Below are positions 1 to 12,512 of a stretch of 64,000 nucleotides of DNA, piece by piece. The notes under the pieces are model-generated. The model did no database searches. It saw nothing but the letters and a program-made list of their open reading frames with translations, and was not told where the DNA came from. The stretch's first letter is position 1. Each line of letters starts with the position of its first letter. Made by a program: the position numbers and the translations under genes. This DNA is from Limnephilus marmoratus (taxonomy: Eukaryota > Arthropoda > Insecta > Trichoptera > Limnephilidae), in the NCBI GenBank assembly GCA_917880885.1, contig OU862928.1, forward strand, positions 12,667,721 to 12,731,720. The letters run 5' to 3'.

Positions 1-1
1 C

Positions 2-661
2 GCGTACCCTCTGCCCTACGTCCACGCAATCTTAGACAAATTGCTTAACGCCAAGTTCATTTCTTCTATTGATTTAAGCAAGGCTTTTTGGCAGATACCC
101 TTGGACGCAGAGTCTTGCGAAAAAACTGCTTTTGTTGTACCCGGTAAGGGAATGTTCCATTTTAAAAGATTACCTTTTGGTCTAAAAAATAGCCCCGCCG
201 AGTTACAAAGACTGATGGACAAATTGTTCGGCCCTGAAGCCGACAACAATCTATTCTGCTATCTTGATGACCTCATCATCATTAGCGACACCTTCGAAAA
301 ACACTTGCTTATGCTGGAAAAAGTTTTTCAACAACTTAAGTTGGCTGGTTTAACCATCAACTTAAAGAAGTCTGAATTTTGTGAGTCTCGTTTACGTTAT
401 TTGGGATTTATTGTCGACGAAAAAGGTCTAACAACAGACCCTGCTGAGGTAGAAGCCATGGCAAATTTTTCTCGACCCAAAAACGCGAAAGAAGTCAAAG
501 CTTTCCTCGGACTCACGGGTTACTACAGGCGATTCATTAAAGACTTCTCCACCATCTCAGCACCCCTCAATAAAATCACTGGCATCCGTAAAGGCGTCAG
601 CAACTTTCGTTGGTCCAATGAAACTGAAGAAGCTTTTATAACTTTAAAAAATGCTCTTTAG
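2..661 (+). pseudogene. Ty3/gypsy reverse transcriptase, 5' part outside the window
   Basis: This is the reverse transcriptase of a Ty3/gypsy LTR retrotransposon, which copies element RNA into DNA in cytoplasmic particles. The frame is open from base 2, so the start lies to the left of the window. Motifs in order are DLSKAFWQI, LPFGLKNSP, the catalytic YLDD in CYLDDLII near base 260, and FLGLTGYYRRF near base 510, which marks the thumb and connection. The frame ends at an in-frame TAG at 659-661, after which RNase H continues in the same frame. The stop is therefore a lesion and not the natural end. Family assignment is secure; the exact gypsy lineage is not. Confidence 0.9.
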
Positions 662-1273
662 ACAGCTCCCGTCCTAAATTGTCCGGATTTTGCAATCTCT
701 TTTACTCTCCACACGGACGCTTCTAATGTTGGAATCGGTGGAGTCTTGACTCAAGAATTCCCCGACGGCGAACACCCAGTAGCCTACTTTTCCCGCTCCC
801 TTAACAAACACGAAAAGAATTACGGTATCACCGAGAAAGAGTTACTGGCCGTACTGAAATCTGTTCACTATTTCCGCGGTTACATAGACGGTAGCAAATT
901 TACTGTAGTCACAGGCCACAGAAGTTTGAAATGGTTGATCTCCTTAAATAATCCCTCCGGCAGGCTCGCTCGCTGGGCCTCCTGTTTGTCTCAATACACC
1001 TTTGACGTCGTCCACCGTAAAGGTGCGGACAATATCGTCCCAGACGCTCTTTCAAGAATTGAGCTTGCCACTTTAAATACCAATGCAATTGCCACTACCC
1101 CATCCACAAAATATGAATGGTACCTCAAAATCTTTGAAGGTTGCGAAAATAATCAACAAAAGTTTCCCAATTTTATTATAAAAGAAGGACAACTATATCG
1201 CAATTGTAAGGTTCCACTATCTATTCTTGAAGATCACTCTTGGAAACTTGTTGTTCCCCTCGAGAAGAGAGAA
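662..1273 (+). pseudogene. Ty3/gypsy RNase H and pol linker
   Basis: RNase H degrades the RNA strand of the RNA/DNA hybrid during reverse transcription. It continues the RT frame after the TAG at 659-661. Visible motifs are LHTDAS near 709 (first catalytic Asp), TEKELLAV near 830 (catalytic Glu), and VTGHRSLKWL near 909. In that last motif the family normally has Asp before His, and here it is Gly. The sequence then passes DALSRI into the linker. Around 1265-1275 the frame is lost and the integrase resumes in another frame. The open frame itself runs to 1342, but the last part is out-of-frame noise. Confidence 0.87.
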
Positions 1274-2363
1274 CAAATACCTAGTCATCAACAATCATTG
1301 TGCGCCCGACTCTATACACCCAGGAACCTTCAAGACGTATAAAAAGATTTCCTTGAAGTACTACTGGCCCGGCCTTTATAAACAAGTTCGCAATTATATT
1401 TCTAAATGTGAAACATGTAAAGCTTACAAACATAGTACGGCATCACCCGCCGGCCTAATGGGCAAACCCAAACGCGCTGATAGACCCCTGCAGTCGTTGT
1501 CCATGGACCTTGTAGGACCTTTTCCCCGAAGCTACGCCGGACATATGCACACACTAAGCGTAGTGGATATCTTCACTAAATTTTCCCTTCTTCTTCTTAT
1601 AAAGAGCCAACGCTGCCGCCATTGTCAAACTTCTGGAAAAACACATCTTCCTACCTTATGGAACGCCCAGAACTGTAATAGTTGACAACGGAAAACAATT
1701 TATAGCACAGGAATTCAAAGACTTCCTTGCTAAATATGGGATTAAGGATATCTATTACAATACCTTGTATACCCCCCAAAAGAACACCGTTGAACGGTAC
1801 AACCAAACTATCAACACAGCTCTGGCTATTTTAGTTGATAAAGACCAACGTACTTGGTGCAAAAATTTGGATAAAATCCAAGCCGCCATGAACAACACCG
1901 TTAACTTAGCCACTGGCTACACTCCTTTCTTTCTAAAACACGGCATGCAACAGGTTGTCCATGGTTCATTACAACCACCTCCACAAATAATCCTACCGCT
2001 GACTACGCCCATCGTTTAGAGGAATTGTCTGCCATTTACAGTGAAGTTACTGATGCTCTACTACTGGCCCACCAAAAGAGTACGGACAGGTATAACTTAC
2101 GTAGGAAACACGTCACCTTTAACGTAGGCGATGTCGTCTGGAGGAAAATTAACACCTTTTCTCAAGGAGCTCTGTACTTCTCTGCAAAATTGGCTCCCCG
2201 TTTTGTCAAAGCCAAGGTTTTAAAAAAAATATCGGACTTAGTCTTCTCTTTGTCCGACGCCTCTGGCAAGCATGTCGGTAATTACCATATTAAAGACATC
2301 GTAAAGTCTGGAAATGAGGAGTTAGCCGAGACCGCTCCTACTGTTGCAGGAATCATAAACTGA
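1274..2363 (+). pseudogene. Ty3/gypsy integrase, three frameshifts
   Basis: This is the integrase that inserts element DNA into chromosomes. The N-terminal zinc-binding region shows HPGTFKTY followed by CETCKAY. The catalytic core is complete at residue level: MDLVGPF near 1503, VDNGKQF near 1681 and the Glu of NTVERYN near 1786. It is spread over three frames, with shifts near 1270, 1600-1615 and 2005-2015. The C-terminal part near 2090-2320 (RRKHVTFNVGDVVW and following) is the usual DNA-binding tail, and I see no chromodomain. The protein ends at 2363. With the upstream stop, this copy cannot make an intact Pol. Confidence 0.88.
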
Positions 2364-2765
2364 TTCACTATGTATCACCACAACCCTTTGGGTAAACTCA
2401 CAAAGTCTTACCTTAGTTGGCGTGTAAAGTGTCAATTACACGTCCAGCCCTTCATAAATAAAGCAAGCCCCTTTATTTATTTTGTTTGTAAATAAATGTA
2501 TACTCAGAGTAGGTACATCCAAATGTTGCGTTTTTACCAACTTTCTCTCTCTTGCGGCAATGTGCCTGCGTTTTTTTCTTTTTCGTTTATTTTCTCACAT
2601 GTTCTGAGGCTGATCACTTTAGAACAGAGTCACGATGTTTGGGAAGTCATGAACCCAAATTATCGCCTCTCAACCCCTACACTATACAATGTTCATGCCT
2701 GTCTTGCTTGGTCTCGCCATAACATGTAACTTGTAATTTTTTTGGTTTTGTTTATTAGCCCTTGC
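2364..2765 (+). repeat. 3' non-coding region of the gypsy-like element, copy 1
   Basis: Bases 2418-2699 align by eye with 27700-27999, with scattered substitutions and small gaps. Shared landmarks are GGCGTGTAA, AATAAAGCAA, GTAAATAAATGTA, TTCTGAGGCTGAT and GGGAAGTCATGA, and weaker similarity continues to about 2765. The block follows directly after integrase here, and follows a gag-less element body at 27.7 kb. It is therefore most simply the 3' untranslated region, or the start of the 3' LTR, of one gypsy-like family. The short open frame at 2496-2729 is not a credible gene. Confidence 0.65.
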
Positions 2766-3211
2766 ATTGGCTGCCTCTATGTAAATTTTCCTTTAAATTT
2801 TTTTCTTTAAAAAAAAAACCATTAACAATTGCTCATCGGCATACCGTTCTAGAAGTTGATTTTTGTCCCAAGGGATAAATTCCGACTCAGAACCAGTCAA
2901 TTTTTTTACAATCACCACATTTTATCTACCATGATAAAATCACGTTTTTTTTTCTCCCCCTTGATTTTCAGCTTACCTTGAGTACGTAAAACCTAATAGT
3001 GGTCTCAAGCATGAAAATCGGAAATGGTTACTTTTATAGTTACTTTTCCTGTACATATAAGTTTTTTCAATTTTTTTTCTTAACCCTTTTAAAAAAATTT
3101 GATGGCGTCCTTTTTTTCACCCGTGCTCATTTTTTTCTCTCCCCAAAATTGGATATCGACACGTCCATTTTGGAAATTGAATTTATAAAACCTAAAGTTG
3201 GTCCTTTATAA
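2766..3211. other. AT-rich non-coding stretch
   Basis: This stretch has A and T runs and no recognisable domain. It may be the tail of the gypsy-like element to its left. The motif GTACGTAAAACC near 2990 recurs as GTATGTAAAACC near 5187 and 5438, so 5160-5550 may be a displaced part of the same element. That link is inference. Confidence 0.3.
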
Positions 3212-3624
3212 GTCATACGCCATATTGACAGAATCGAAAGTGTGCAAAACAATTTTTTTAAATACATAAATTATAAATTCAAATTACTCTTTGCTAATAA
3301 CACCGAATCCTTAAAATTTCACAACTTTACTCCACTTCAAACGCGTAGATTAATATCTGATCAAATATTTTTATACAAAATTCTGAATAACGGCCTGGAC
3401 TCTCCTGAACTCGTAAATTATTTAAGAATTCACATACCTGCAAGACCAACTAGACTAAACCATTTTTTTATTTGCCCGCGTACAGAACCAACCTTAGAAA
3501 AAATTCTCCAATCCCTCGCATATGCGCGCAGTATAACACGCAATTTAACAATATCGATATTCTTAATAATACTCTTGTGAAATACCGATACGAAGTCAAG
3601 CGTACGACCACAAATATGAATTAA
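3212..3624 (+). pseudogene. LINE ORF2 C-terminal end (5'-truncated)
   Basis: This is the C-terminal, post-RT end of a Jockey/CR1-type LINE. Such ends carry a pattern of LQTRRLISDQIFLYKILNN followed by an Arg-rich stretch and an Asn-rich end. The main frame covers 3242-3580. The last part reads on in another frame to a stop at 3622-3624, so there is one frameshift near 3510. The start near 3212 is abrupt, as expected from incomplete target-primed reverse transcription. No catalytic domain is present. Confidence 0.7.
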
Positions 3625-4222
3625 ATTAATGCACAGCTATAGAAAAGGTACAGCATAAGCATCTCCTGTCCCCATCCCATCTTCCTCTGCCTCTTGCCCT
3701 TTCCTATTCCTTCTTCCTTCTAATATAAGAGGGAGAGTTAGGGGAGTGGTGCTGTTAAATTTATTTTAAATTTATATTTATATTTATATAGATTTCTCAC
3801 CATACATGTGTTCTTATTTTTTTTACATACAAAAATATTAACCTCACTAGGACTAGGAGCCTGTATTGAGGTTAAATTTATAAATTTGAGTGGTGAATTT
3901 ACACACAAATCACTAAAATACAAAAAAATCACTAAAATACAAAACACTACATCCAAAACACTAAAATATTATATGCGGAAAGTAAGAAATAACAATATTA
4001 TATTGGTGACCAGATGGGTAATTTGTAACAATATAGACCATAAAACAAATCCTTAATTACTATACCCGCCAAGAAACAAAGGTAGTTCAAAACAACTAGG
4101 GTGACACTCCAATTTTGACAAATGGGACTCGAATAAAATCTGGTTATTTAAAAAATATGTATGTTTATATATATCTTATTATTTATATCTTATTATTTTA
4201 AAATATGTTTTTTTTTTATTAT

Positions 4223-4801
4223 TTAAAAAAAGGCCAAGGATGAAAAAATAGTATGCCAATCCTCTGACAACACAAAAATCTTAACATTTTTTTTAAATTT
4301 CGCTAATGAATTGGAAGACTTTATGTAATCTGGCAGAATATTAAACAGAAGTGGAGCCTGATATAAAAAGTTTCTTTGGCCAAAAGATGTTTTAGTACTT
4401 ATTGCGACAAAGTTCATTCTTGAGCCAATTCTAGTGGTATGGATTTGTTGGGTTCTTTCTGCAGAATAAATATTGATAAAAAATTTACAAATTATTTTAG
4501 AGATGTACAGCTGTTTTATACTCATAACGTCAGATTCCTTGTAAAGAAGTTTCGATGGATAATGAAATTTTTTTTTGTACATGACTTTAAGAATTAATTT
4601 GTGAGCAATATTTAGTGGCTCTACATTGGACTTTAGACAGGATCCCCAGCATACAATATTGTAAGAAAGTCGAGATTGTACTAAGGCATAATAGACAGAT
4701 TTTAATTTATCTTTATCCAGTATATGACGAAGTTCTTTAAAAATATAGGTAAGTCTCCTGATATTTTTTGTTAACATGTCAATATGGTCATTCCATCTCA
4801 A
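4223..4801 (-). pseudogene. LINE ORF2 C-terminal end, minus strand
   Basis: This is the C-terminal end of a second LINE on the minus strand. It contains the thumb-side pattern LRWNDHIDML near its N-terminus, LSYNIVCWGSC, the IKQLYISK segment typical of Jockey/CR1 relatives, and an ending around FNILPDYIKS. It is 5'-truncated at about 4801, where the frame begins with TTG and not ATG, and it is open to 4223. The orientation is opposite to the LINE tail at 3212-3624, so these are two independent insertions. Confidence 0.75.
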
Positions 4802-5760
4802 ATGAAATTGTAAACCATTTGGATGTAAGTGACTGTTCTTTATATGCCTTAAAAATATTATTGAAGAGTCACTTGCCTAAATGCTGATAGGGTAACTAAA
4901 TTGTACTGTAATTGGAATTATTCTGTTGTACAATAATAATAAAAAATAAAATAAAATAAATGTACTTACATTTATATATTTTTGTTAATTTAATTTCATG
5001 TAATGGTTATAACCGTTTAAAATTTTGTATTATGTCATAGTAACCATTAGCATAAGAAACTGTTTTGGCTTACCTCATTTTTAACCGCTTTATTTTTAAC
5101 ATCCTGTATAAAACTGCTGTGTGTTTCTTACAATAAATAAATAAATAAATAAGTCATATACTCTCCTTTGGCTCGTTTCAACTAAAGTATGTAAAACCGA
5201 ATCATCCGGTCTTTGGTGATTATAACGAAACCATTGGTTTATTTCTTCTCTACTGTTACGTCACGTATGTTTTGAATTACACGTTTCTACCCCACGGGAC
5301 AGGTTAATAAAATCCCATGGTCATCCTGATTCCCGAATTCAAATAATTGTAATTTTAACGTAAATCAGCATAGATCATCGTTTTGCAATTAGTACACCTT
5401 GTTTTCCTCACCGAAACTTGTTACTATAGACAGTATGTAAAACCACCGTCTTCTTTTATTGCTCGGTGTAAGCAGAATGTACTCTGCCATCACTTTATAC
5501 CTTGTGACATATGAAGTAACATTAAATTGTCTATCTACTTTGCTGTTCTATCGTTCGCCTTCCGGGCTACGGGGTTAGTTAATCTAAACAATATTAAAAC
5601 AAATATTGTTAACATTTATCTTGCTGTACTTAAACGTAACCTGTACGCAATAGGAGAGATCCTTACAACATCCACCATTATAGGAGTGATCCTTAAAATA
5701 CCCGCCATGATACGAGAAGTTCGTTATAATTACTCTATACTTATAACTAAATGTCATTAA
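4802..5760. other. Non-coding, AT-rich
   Basis: Simple A/T tracts (AATAAA repeats near 4930-4965 and 5132-5150) are followed by sequence with no recognisable protein. The open frames here are short and unsupported. The GTATGTAAAACC motif occurs at about 5187 and 5438. Confidence 0.4.
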
Positions 5761-5762
5761 GT

Positions 5763-5840
5763 TGGTCGTGTGTCATTAATTTGTCATGAGAACCGCCCCT
5801 TTTTGGTCGTGTGTCATTAATTGTCATGAAAACCGCCTTG
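5763..5840. repeat. Tandem duplication of about 42 bp
   Basis: GGTCGTGTGTCATTAAT followed by TTGTCATGA and AACCGCC occurs at about 5763-5800 and again at about 5805-5839, with a one-base deletion and one substitution in the second copy. Confidence 0.75.
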
Positions 5841-7814
5841 TTTATAATTGTGTACTTGTACAATCTGTACACCACACGTGAAGATGTTACAATACTCACC
5901 ATGAATCGTGCAAACGAAATAATATCAAGTCTTTGTGTGCGCACTACACAATGTAGTCCACAAACCCTTTTTTTTATTCAACGACAATGCCCGTAGACTT
6001 CCTGTTTTCTCCTTCTTTCCAAAAGGAAAGGAGCCCAGGAATATCTACTATCTCAAAAGGACTAGTTTTCAGCGTCACTGTCAACTATGGGGCATGGTGC
6101 CGCAGGAGTTAATCGAATGGGCACAAAACCACCAAACTCGTCGTCTGGGAAACAAATAAGAAAAATCCCAGGTTTGTCAAATTGGAGCGAGGGTCTATCT
6201 TTTCTCACAATCAAGGAGAAGCTTTTAAGTGACCCCTAATCTTTTGCCAAATACACGCGAAAGATTAGTCTCTTGGTATAATGTGTATTCTTTCTCATCT
6301 CATTGTTTTTTCTAATATTATCAGCTTTGGTTAATGTAAAGAGTCAGGAAACATGCTGGTGGATTACGTTTCATCCTCACATAGAGTTTGAATTGGAAAT
6401 CAGTCCAGTCCCTAGCAAGTTTCGTTACTCAACTCCTTTTCACCCCTTTCCTTTCTCCCCAACATCATGTTCTCAAATATGTTATGGAGTGGAAAATCTG
6501 TTGTTGACCATATTTCGCCCTCACTTGGAGTTCGAATCGGTAACAGACCAGTCACAACAGGCTTTCTTCCTCACTCTCTTCATATGTCTCATCATCTTCA
6601 TCCTGGTTTCAAGGAAACACATTCATGAATATTGGACACGTATGGCATGCACTTGGCGTACCATCTGTCTTTTTGACAACCTTTATCCATGAATCAGTTT
6701 TTCTGCTTTGCCGTGACTCGTTCATGATTTTTTGTCTTGTTCTTCGAAATTCTACGAAAATGTTACCATCTTATGTTAACATAGGCCAGGAAAGGCCAGT
6801 TGTTTTTCAACCAAGGTATTTTGCCATTCGGCAAAAAGCCAGGTTATCCTAACAAAGGATAATGCTCAATAATGTAACTTTAAACTAGTTAGGAATCTCT
6901 CTCTCGTCGTTTTCTCTGGGTCTGTGGTCAAAACCTCGTTTGTTTTATTCTCTGGACACATTTTTTTTCTCTCCAAACTTTTCTTCATTGGTCTCTAGGC
7001 AGGTAAACTTCAAGAATTTTGCTTTAATAATAATTTTTCCAGGATTTAAAAAGAAGCCCGGAAGGATGTCTTCACCGGCAGCCAAGCTGAGCTTCACTTC
7101 CTGACAGCCCTCGCTGTGGTTACGGAGGTTCCCTTGCCGCCATTTTCTACACATTTGTTCCTGAAAGCACGGACCATACCGCTCATATGTATGTTGTCTT
7201 GTTGTGCGAGCTGAGTTTTCCCACTATATAACGACACTCTGGACTACCTTTTGGGCACACTAGCCCCTTGGTTTTGTTACTGCTCTCGCTGGCTTGCCAA
7301 GCCAGTTTTGCCGTCTCTTGCTCTGTCATGCAGTGACGCATACCATGTTATGTGTAAACCATTATTACCTTGGCTCTCCAGTATTCGCTGAATGCGTAAC
7401 TTTACAAGTAATTCCAAGCTACATTATGCTTCGATAACCATTATATACGATCCATGCCCACCATAATGCACATTAGGATTCGTACTGGAATGCTTGCAGA
7501 TCCTGGATTCTTCTCTTCAACGACCTCTGTAACTATAGCCTCTGCACTGCAACCACAGTCTCCACTTCGTAACCTTCGACGTCTACGATGAAACAAAGTG
7601 TTTTTCTCCAAGGTCCTAGTGTACTCTTGAGTGTTATCTCAAATGGGTCAGATTACAGTGATATTGTAATCCTTTTAGAGTCTGTGAAATCACGTCTCTT
7701 CGTAATTCTTCGAAACCCTTCGCATCTCATCGAAATCATAAACAAATCTACGCACCGCAAACTTAGCTTCCAGACCAATGAAACCTTAGAGTCACACACA
7801 GTTTTTTGTTCCTA
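5841..7814. other. Region without a recognisable gene
   Basis: Several short open frames exist (for example 5935-6159, 6303-6692 and 6945-7154 on the minus strand), but none has a recognisable motif or a length that rules out chance. Base composition is more balanced at 7050-7350 than around it. I cannot assign any of it. Confidence 0.4.
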
Positions 7815-7936
7815 CTTTTTCAATTGCTTAACCTTGTCTTTTGCTCTTTCAATTGCATAACCTTGTCTATTGTTTTTTCTCGATCGCATAACCTTGTCTT
7901 TTGTTCTTTCAATTGCATAACCCTGTATGTTGTTTC
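7815..7936. repeat. Tandem repeat of about 30 bp, three to four units
   Basis: ACCTTGTCTTTTGCTC followed by TTTCAATTGCATA recurs at about 7830, 7859 and 7890, with partial units on both sides. Units differ by a few substitutions. The open frames across it are by-products of the repeat. Confidence 0.8.
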
Positions 7937-8470
7937 ACCCCTCTATGTTTTAACTGTTGTGATGTATTGCATTAATCACCAGTGCAAATAAAAAAATATC
8001 GTAGCCTACCCCTTTAATTTAAAAAGAAAATACCAATTACTTATAAAACGGACACACTTGCGACATCTATCGGATCAAAGTAAATTGAATTCTTGTTGAC
8101 AGTAGGGACCTATAAATTAAACAGATTGAGATGAATTTTGGTAAAAAGATCACAGATGGTATTAAAAATCGTCACGAGACAGGGAAAGACCCTTTCTTAG
8201 GCTCAAAAATAAATAGTTGAAACCAACAGCCAATCAGGTAGAAGCAGAAAGCTATAAATAATTGATCAAACCAATCACAAAGCGGGGGGCGTATTCAGAT
8301 TTTGAACAAAGAGATGGACTTTGAACTAGGCAATTAATCAGAGATTTATGGAAAAAAATATCGTCATCAACCGAAAGATCAATACACTATAATGTAAACA
8401 GGGTCCCACGCCCGGTGCATCGGGTACGATGACCCTAGATGTAAGATAAACAATCAGTGCAATCAAGGTA

Positions 8471-8683
8471 TTGTCAACCGCCGTTAACGAGCAAATCAAT
8501 CCATATTATGTTGGAAAAACTATGCGAGAAAATAACAAGAAAATTTTAATAAGAGGAAAATTAAAGAAAAGACGTGCAAAACGTAAGAAAAGCTACTGTA
8601 GGGATATTCAGTTGTATAACGAGTACGTGGCGGAAAGAAACGTACGTTTGATATTTAAAAGGAAGAAAAACGCTGGAAATTAG
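8471..8683 (+). CDS. Unrecognised short basic open frame
   Basis: A 70-codon frame, very rich in Lys and Arg (GKLKKRRAKRKK near the middle). I do not recognise it. It has no zinc-binding, membrane or signal features. The A-rich composition of this region favours Lys codons, so the basic character may be only compositional. It is listed because it is the only non-trivial frame in several kilobases; it may well not be a gene. Confidence 0.15.
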   Translation: MSTAVNEQINPYYVGKTMRENNKKILIRGKLKKRRAKRKKSYCRDIQLYNEYVAERNVRLIFKRKKNAGN

Positions 8684-11600
8684 GGATGTCACTTTTGTCA
8701 CGTCAGGGAAAACGATTTGAAAAGGAAATCTAATGGAAAAACTGGACGTGGAAGTGTTTATTGAACAATATAAGATTTCGACTTAATTTTGCGTTTTCAG
8801 ACGAGTTTAAATAGATATCGTTATATATTTGGAATAGGGTGATCATTCTAGTTACATTGCGATAGACAAAGTAAACAAAAAGCATTGTTTTACGTCAATT
8901 GTTTGAGGAGAATTCTATGAGAGATAAGACAGACTGCAAGGAAAAATGAAACATTATTTGGGTTGACGACCTCACACGTGATTTTGTTGTTCAAACAATA
9001 AGAAAACGAACATGGTATTAGGCGATTAAACCCATTTTAATGGCTTTTAGGACGATAAAAATTATCATTGGTCATATGGGCAGTTTATATTAACTAAAAA
9101 CCATTATATTTTATTACCCTCGAATAAAAGCTGAGTTATTGATCAACACCTCGAAAACCCAGACATAAACAGACGTCAAATTTTAAATTAATGTGGATTT
9201 AGGGGAGAAAGGGACGGAATTTGGAGGATGAACCATAGAAGGTAATAAAAATGACAGGAATTTAAGGGCCGAAGTGGAAGTTTCTCCTATGAAAAATGTG
9301 AAAAATAACATAAAAAGTAGTAGTATATAGAAAATGAAATTTTCTAAGAGGTGACATACATCGAAGGCGAAACGGGGGGTAGTAAAAAAGAAAATAAAAA
9401 TAATTAAAAGATGATTCCGTAAGGAAAACTCATGAAAATTCAGAAGTATCGATGAAAACAATAAATTTGGCTTGGAATGTAACTAATCATATAATTGTGG
9501 AAAGTTACATAAGAATAAATGAGGAAAATCAAAGAAAGAACATCGTGGATAAAAGGAAAATAAGATAAAATAGGAAAATTCGAGTCTACGACATAAGTAG
9601 AGACGATGCAGCTTAAAATTGAATTGATCCATATAGGTGGCATGAAGATATGGAAGAATTTAGTAAAAAGAAAATTGGAAAATGCATATTAAAAGTTTTG
9701 GCATGAGTTTGTTCATGTTCTGGTAGCGATAAACAAAATTGAGAATTAAATACAGTTTATCGAAGACGGACCTTTTACGAATTGAGAAAAAAAAGAACTT
9801 AAAAATTATGAAATTCAAGCTAATTTTGTATGACCAACAGACAAAAGGAATGAGGGGCATTTTGACGTAATATCGCCGGTCCGATCCTGGAAAAATGTTT
9901 AAACGAGATAGGGCATGAACAAAGTCATGAAAGGTGGACCTAACGACAGTTAAACAAAAATGACAGAATCGATATATGAAATCTCGAGTTGTTAGAGATT
10001 AAATTCGTGGATCAAAGATAGCTTAGATAGGCCATTCTAATCCTGGGAAGGGTATATAGGCTAGAACTCAGGCATTTTTCGAGATCAATCGTCGGATGAT
10101 CAAACGTGGAAGTTACGTGACGTGACGTTTAAAGCGGTTATTAATTGAAAAATTTTCGAAGTGTTATAAATTTTATGACTCTGAAATAATTGGAGTCAAG
10201 TCAATAGAAGTGATTGTGGACTTAGGAAAATTTCATATTCAAGCCAGTGTCTTTAAAAAAAAATTAAGTTTGCAGTTCAAGTCAGTGAAAATAAAAATAA
10301 AGTTTACGTTCTATTTATTTGTGAAAATCTAAAAGTGCTGTGATTTTGTTTAGTGAAAAATTCGGTTTTCATAATCAATAAATATTGTATTTTTGGGACT
10401 TAAAAATTTCGTGAAAATCAAAAATCAATGAAATAGATGAATAAAGTGATGTGATAATTGAATACAAATAAGTTATAATTAAATACGTGTGTCCAGTTTA
10501 AACGGAAAGAGTTCTATTAAATATCAAATATTTAAATTAATTATTTAAAAAACAGTGCAAATTGAAAAGAGATAATAGATAAATAAGTGCATCCAGTTAA
10601 ACGGAAAAGTTCAACGAAAATCTTTACTTAAATTGAGTGTTTTAAATTAAGTATCAGTCTTTTATTAATTTAAAAAAATAGTGTAGTCGAAATAATTTTG
10701 TGCTATAGTCAAAGTGTAGTTGATGTAGCAGGATAAAAATAAAAAAAACAGTGTTTAATAATAATTTCCGATTTAATTAAATGGATAAAATTTTACCTCA
10801 GAATAATTCGGCTAAATAATTTACAATTGGGCGGCACATTCCTACCACAAAGTGTTAATCTATTATTAGATTAAAAAAATTTGAAAAGAAAATTAAATAA
10901 AAATAAAAATGAATGATAATGCATAATAATATTTTATTGCTAAATGAAAGTAACGATTTACCACTTCGGAATTAATCGTGAAGAAACTATCATTAAAAAA
11001 AGTTATTTAATCAACGGGTTTTGAAATAAAATGCAGTTAGAACGATAAACATCATTTAATTTAGATAGATTAAACGGGAATAAAATAAAATTGAAGTCGG
11101 AAAAATTTTATTTGAATTTAGTTGATAACATAAGGATTGGTATTAGGTAAGGAAAACATAACAAGGTTTTACCGTGTAGCTCCCGGTCGGATAAAAAAAA
11201 AACCTTAAAGGGGTAAGTTTTATTAAAAATTAAAATAAAAAATTTTCAGGTTCCAAGGTGAGAGCGGTATGCAGCAGACAGTTGGTATTTGAATTAATTT
11301 TATAACAAAGTATTACTTGCTTAATATGTGATATGTACCTATATTGAAATATTATATATAAAGTATGTATATTTATATATATATATTTATATTTATCCCA
11401 AGAAAATTTTAATCAAAAAGAAACACACTTAAATAAAATTAAAAGGTATCGATTACTAATACCTACTTAGAACGCACTATGCTATTTAAAAAATAGTTGT
11501 GTGCTAGAAAAATTTCAAGTTCATATTTTATACTTATTTTATTAATATATGTACTATTATAATTTCAGCTAATATAAAATGATAAAAAATGAGTTATGAT

Positions 11601-12189
11601 ATTAGAATTTATTTCAATTATAATATAATTGTATATATCAGTATATTTATTTATTGAGGCAAAATATATTTGTATATGTATATGTATGTAAATTATAACT
11701 ATATTTATTTGGGATCAGGTTAGGGCAATTGCAAAAAAGAAATTACCACTATTAAATTCAAAAGGAAATTTAGGACCGTAAATCTCACGTTCGAGAATGT
11801 TTTAAAAGTAAACAAATATCCCATGTTTGGAATCTAGGTCACGAGGACAGCGGTAATGTTTACATAATTAAAATTGTTTATAAAACAACTCGGTCATGGG
11901 GGCACTGGGTCAGATGCTTTTAAAGGAAGATGTACCTGGGTCTTTAATAGGTGGTTGACAGGTATTAGTATTATAGTAAGTTAGGTTATTATATAGGTTA
12001 TAATATATTTATTAGGTAGTTGACGGGTATTAGTATAAATATTAACTTTTAGAATGGGACAAAGCCATGACGTTGCGCAATTATAGAAAAAGTTTTAAAC
12101 ACAATCTTTAATTTGAACATGAAGAGATAAATTTTGAACTGAACAGTTGAAAGAAAACAGATTTATTATAGCTAGACAAACAATAGGTA
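8684..12189. other. Long AT-rich region with no credible coding frame
   Basis: No frame of about 60 codons or more occurs on either strand between about 9,860 and 12,190. The minus-strand frames at 9183-9860 are Phe/Leu/Ile-rich and look like products of A-rich DNA. A TATA-like TATATAGG at 10053-10060 with TCAGGC near 10068 resembles an arthropod core promoter, but nothing downstream supports a transcript. It could be an old element, an intron or intergenic DNA. Confidence 0.4.
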
Positions 12190-12512
12190 CAACAAACATT
12201 TGGAAAATCACGGGATAGTCAAATAAAAGAGTATTGAAGAATTACATGGAATATTCGAGGAAAAATTTATAGAACGATTACTCTCGTAGGTATCAATCAT
12301 TTACATGAAACAGTTGACAAATCACGGGATAGTCAAATAGAAGAGTATTGAAGAATTACAAGGAAGATTCGAGTAAAATTTTGTGGAGTAATTACTTTCA
12401 TAGACATCAATCATCTACAAGAAGCAGTTGAAAAATCACGGGATAGCCTAATAAAAAGTATCAATCAGTTAGATGAGACAACTGAAAAATCACGGGATAG
12501 TAAAAATTTTAC
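12190..12512. repeat. Tandem repeat, about 115-bp units plus shorter units
   Basis: The phrase AAATCACGGGATAG recurs at about 12205, 12318, 12436 and 12487. The first two intervals are about 112-118 bp and share GAGTATTGAAGAATTACA and a second conserved block (TTCGAG near 12257, again near 12368). The last interval is only about 50 bp, so a unit has been truncated. Units differ by point changes and small indels. Confidence 0.8.

Noticed and set aside
9183..9860. Three minus-strand Phe/Leu-rich frames resembling membrane proteins
   Set aside because: Their hydrophobic character comes from A-rich plus-strand DNA. There is no start context and no continuity between them.
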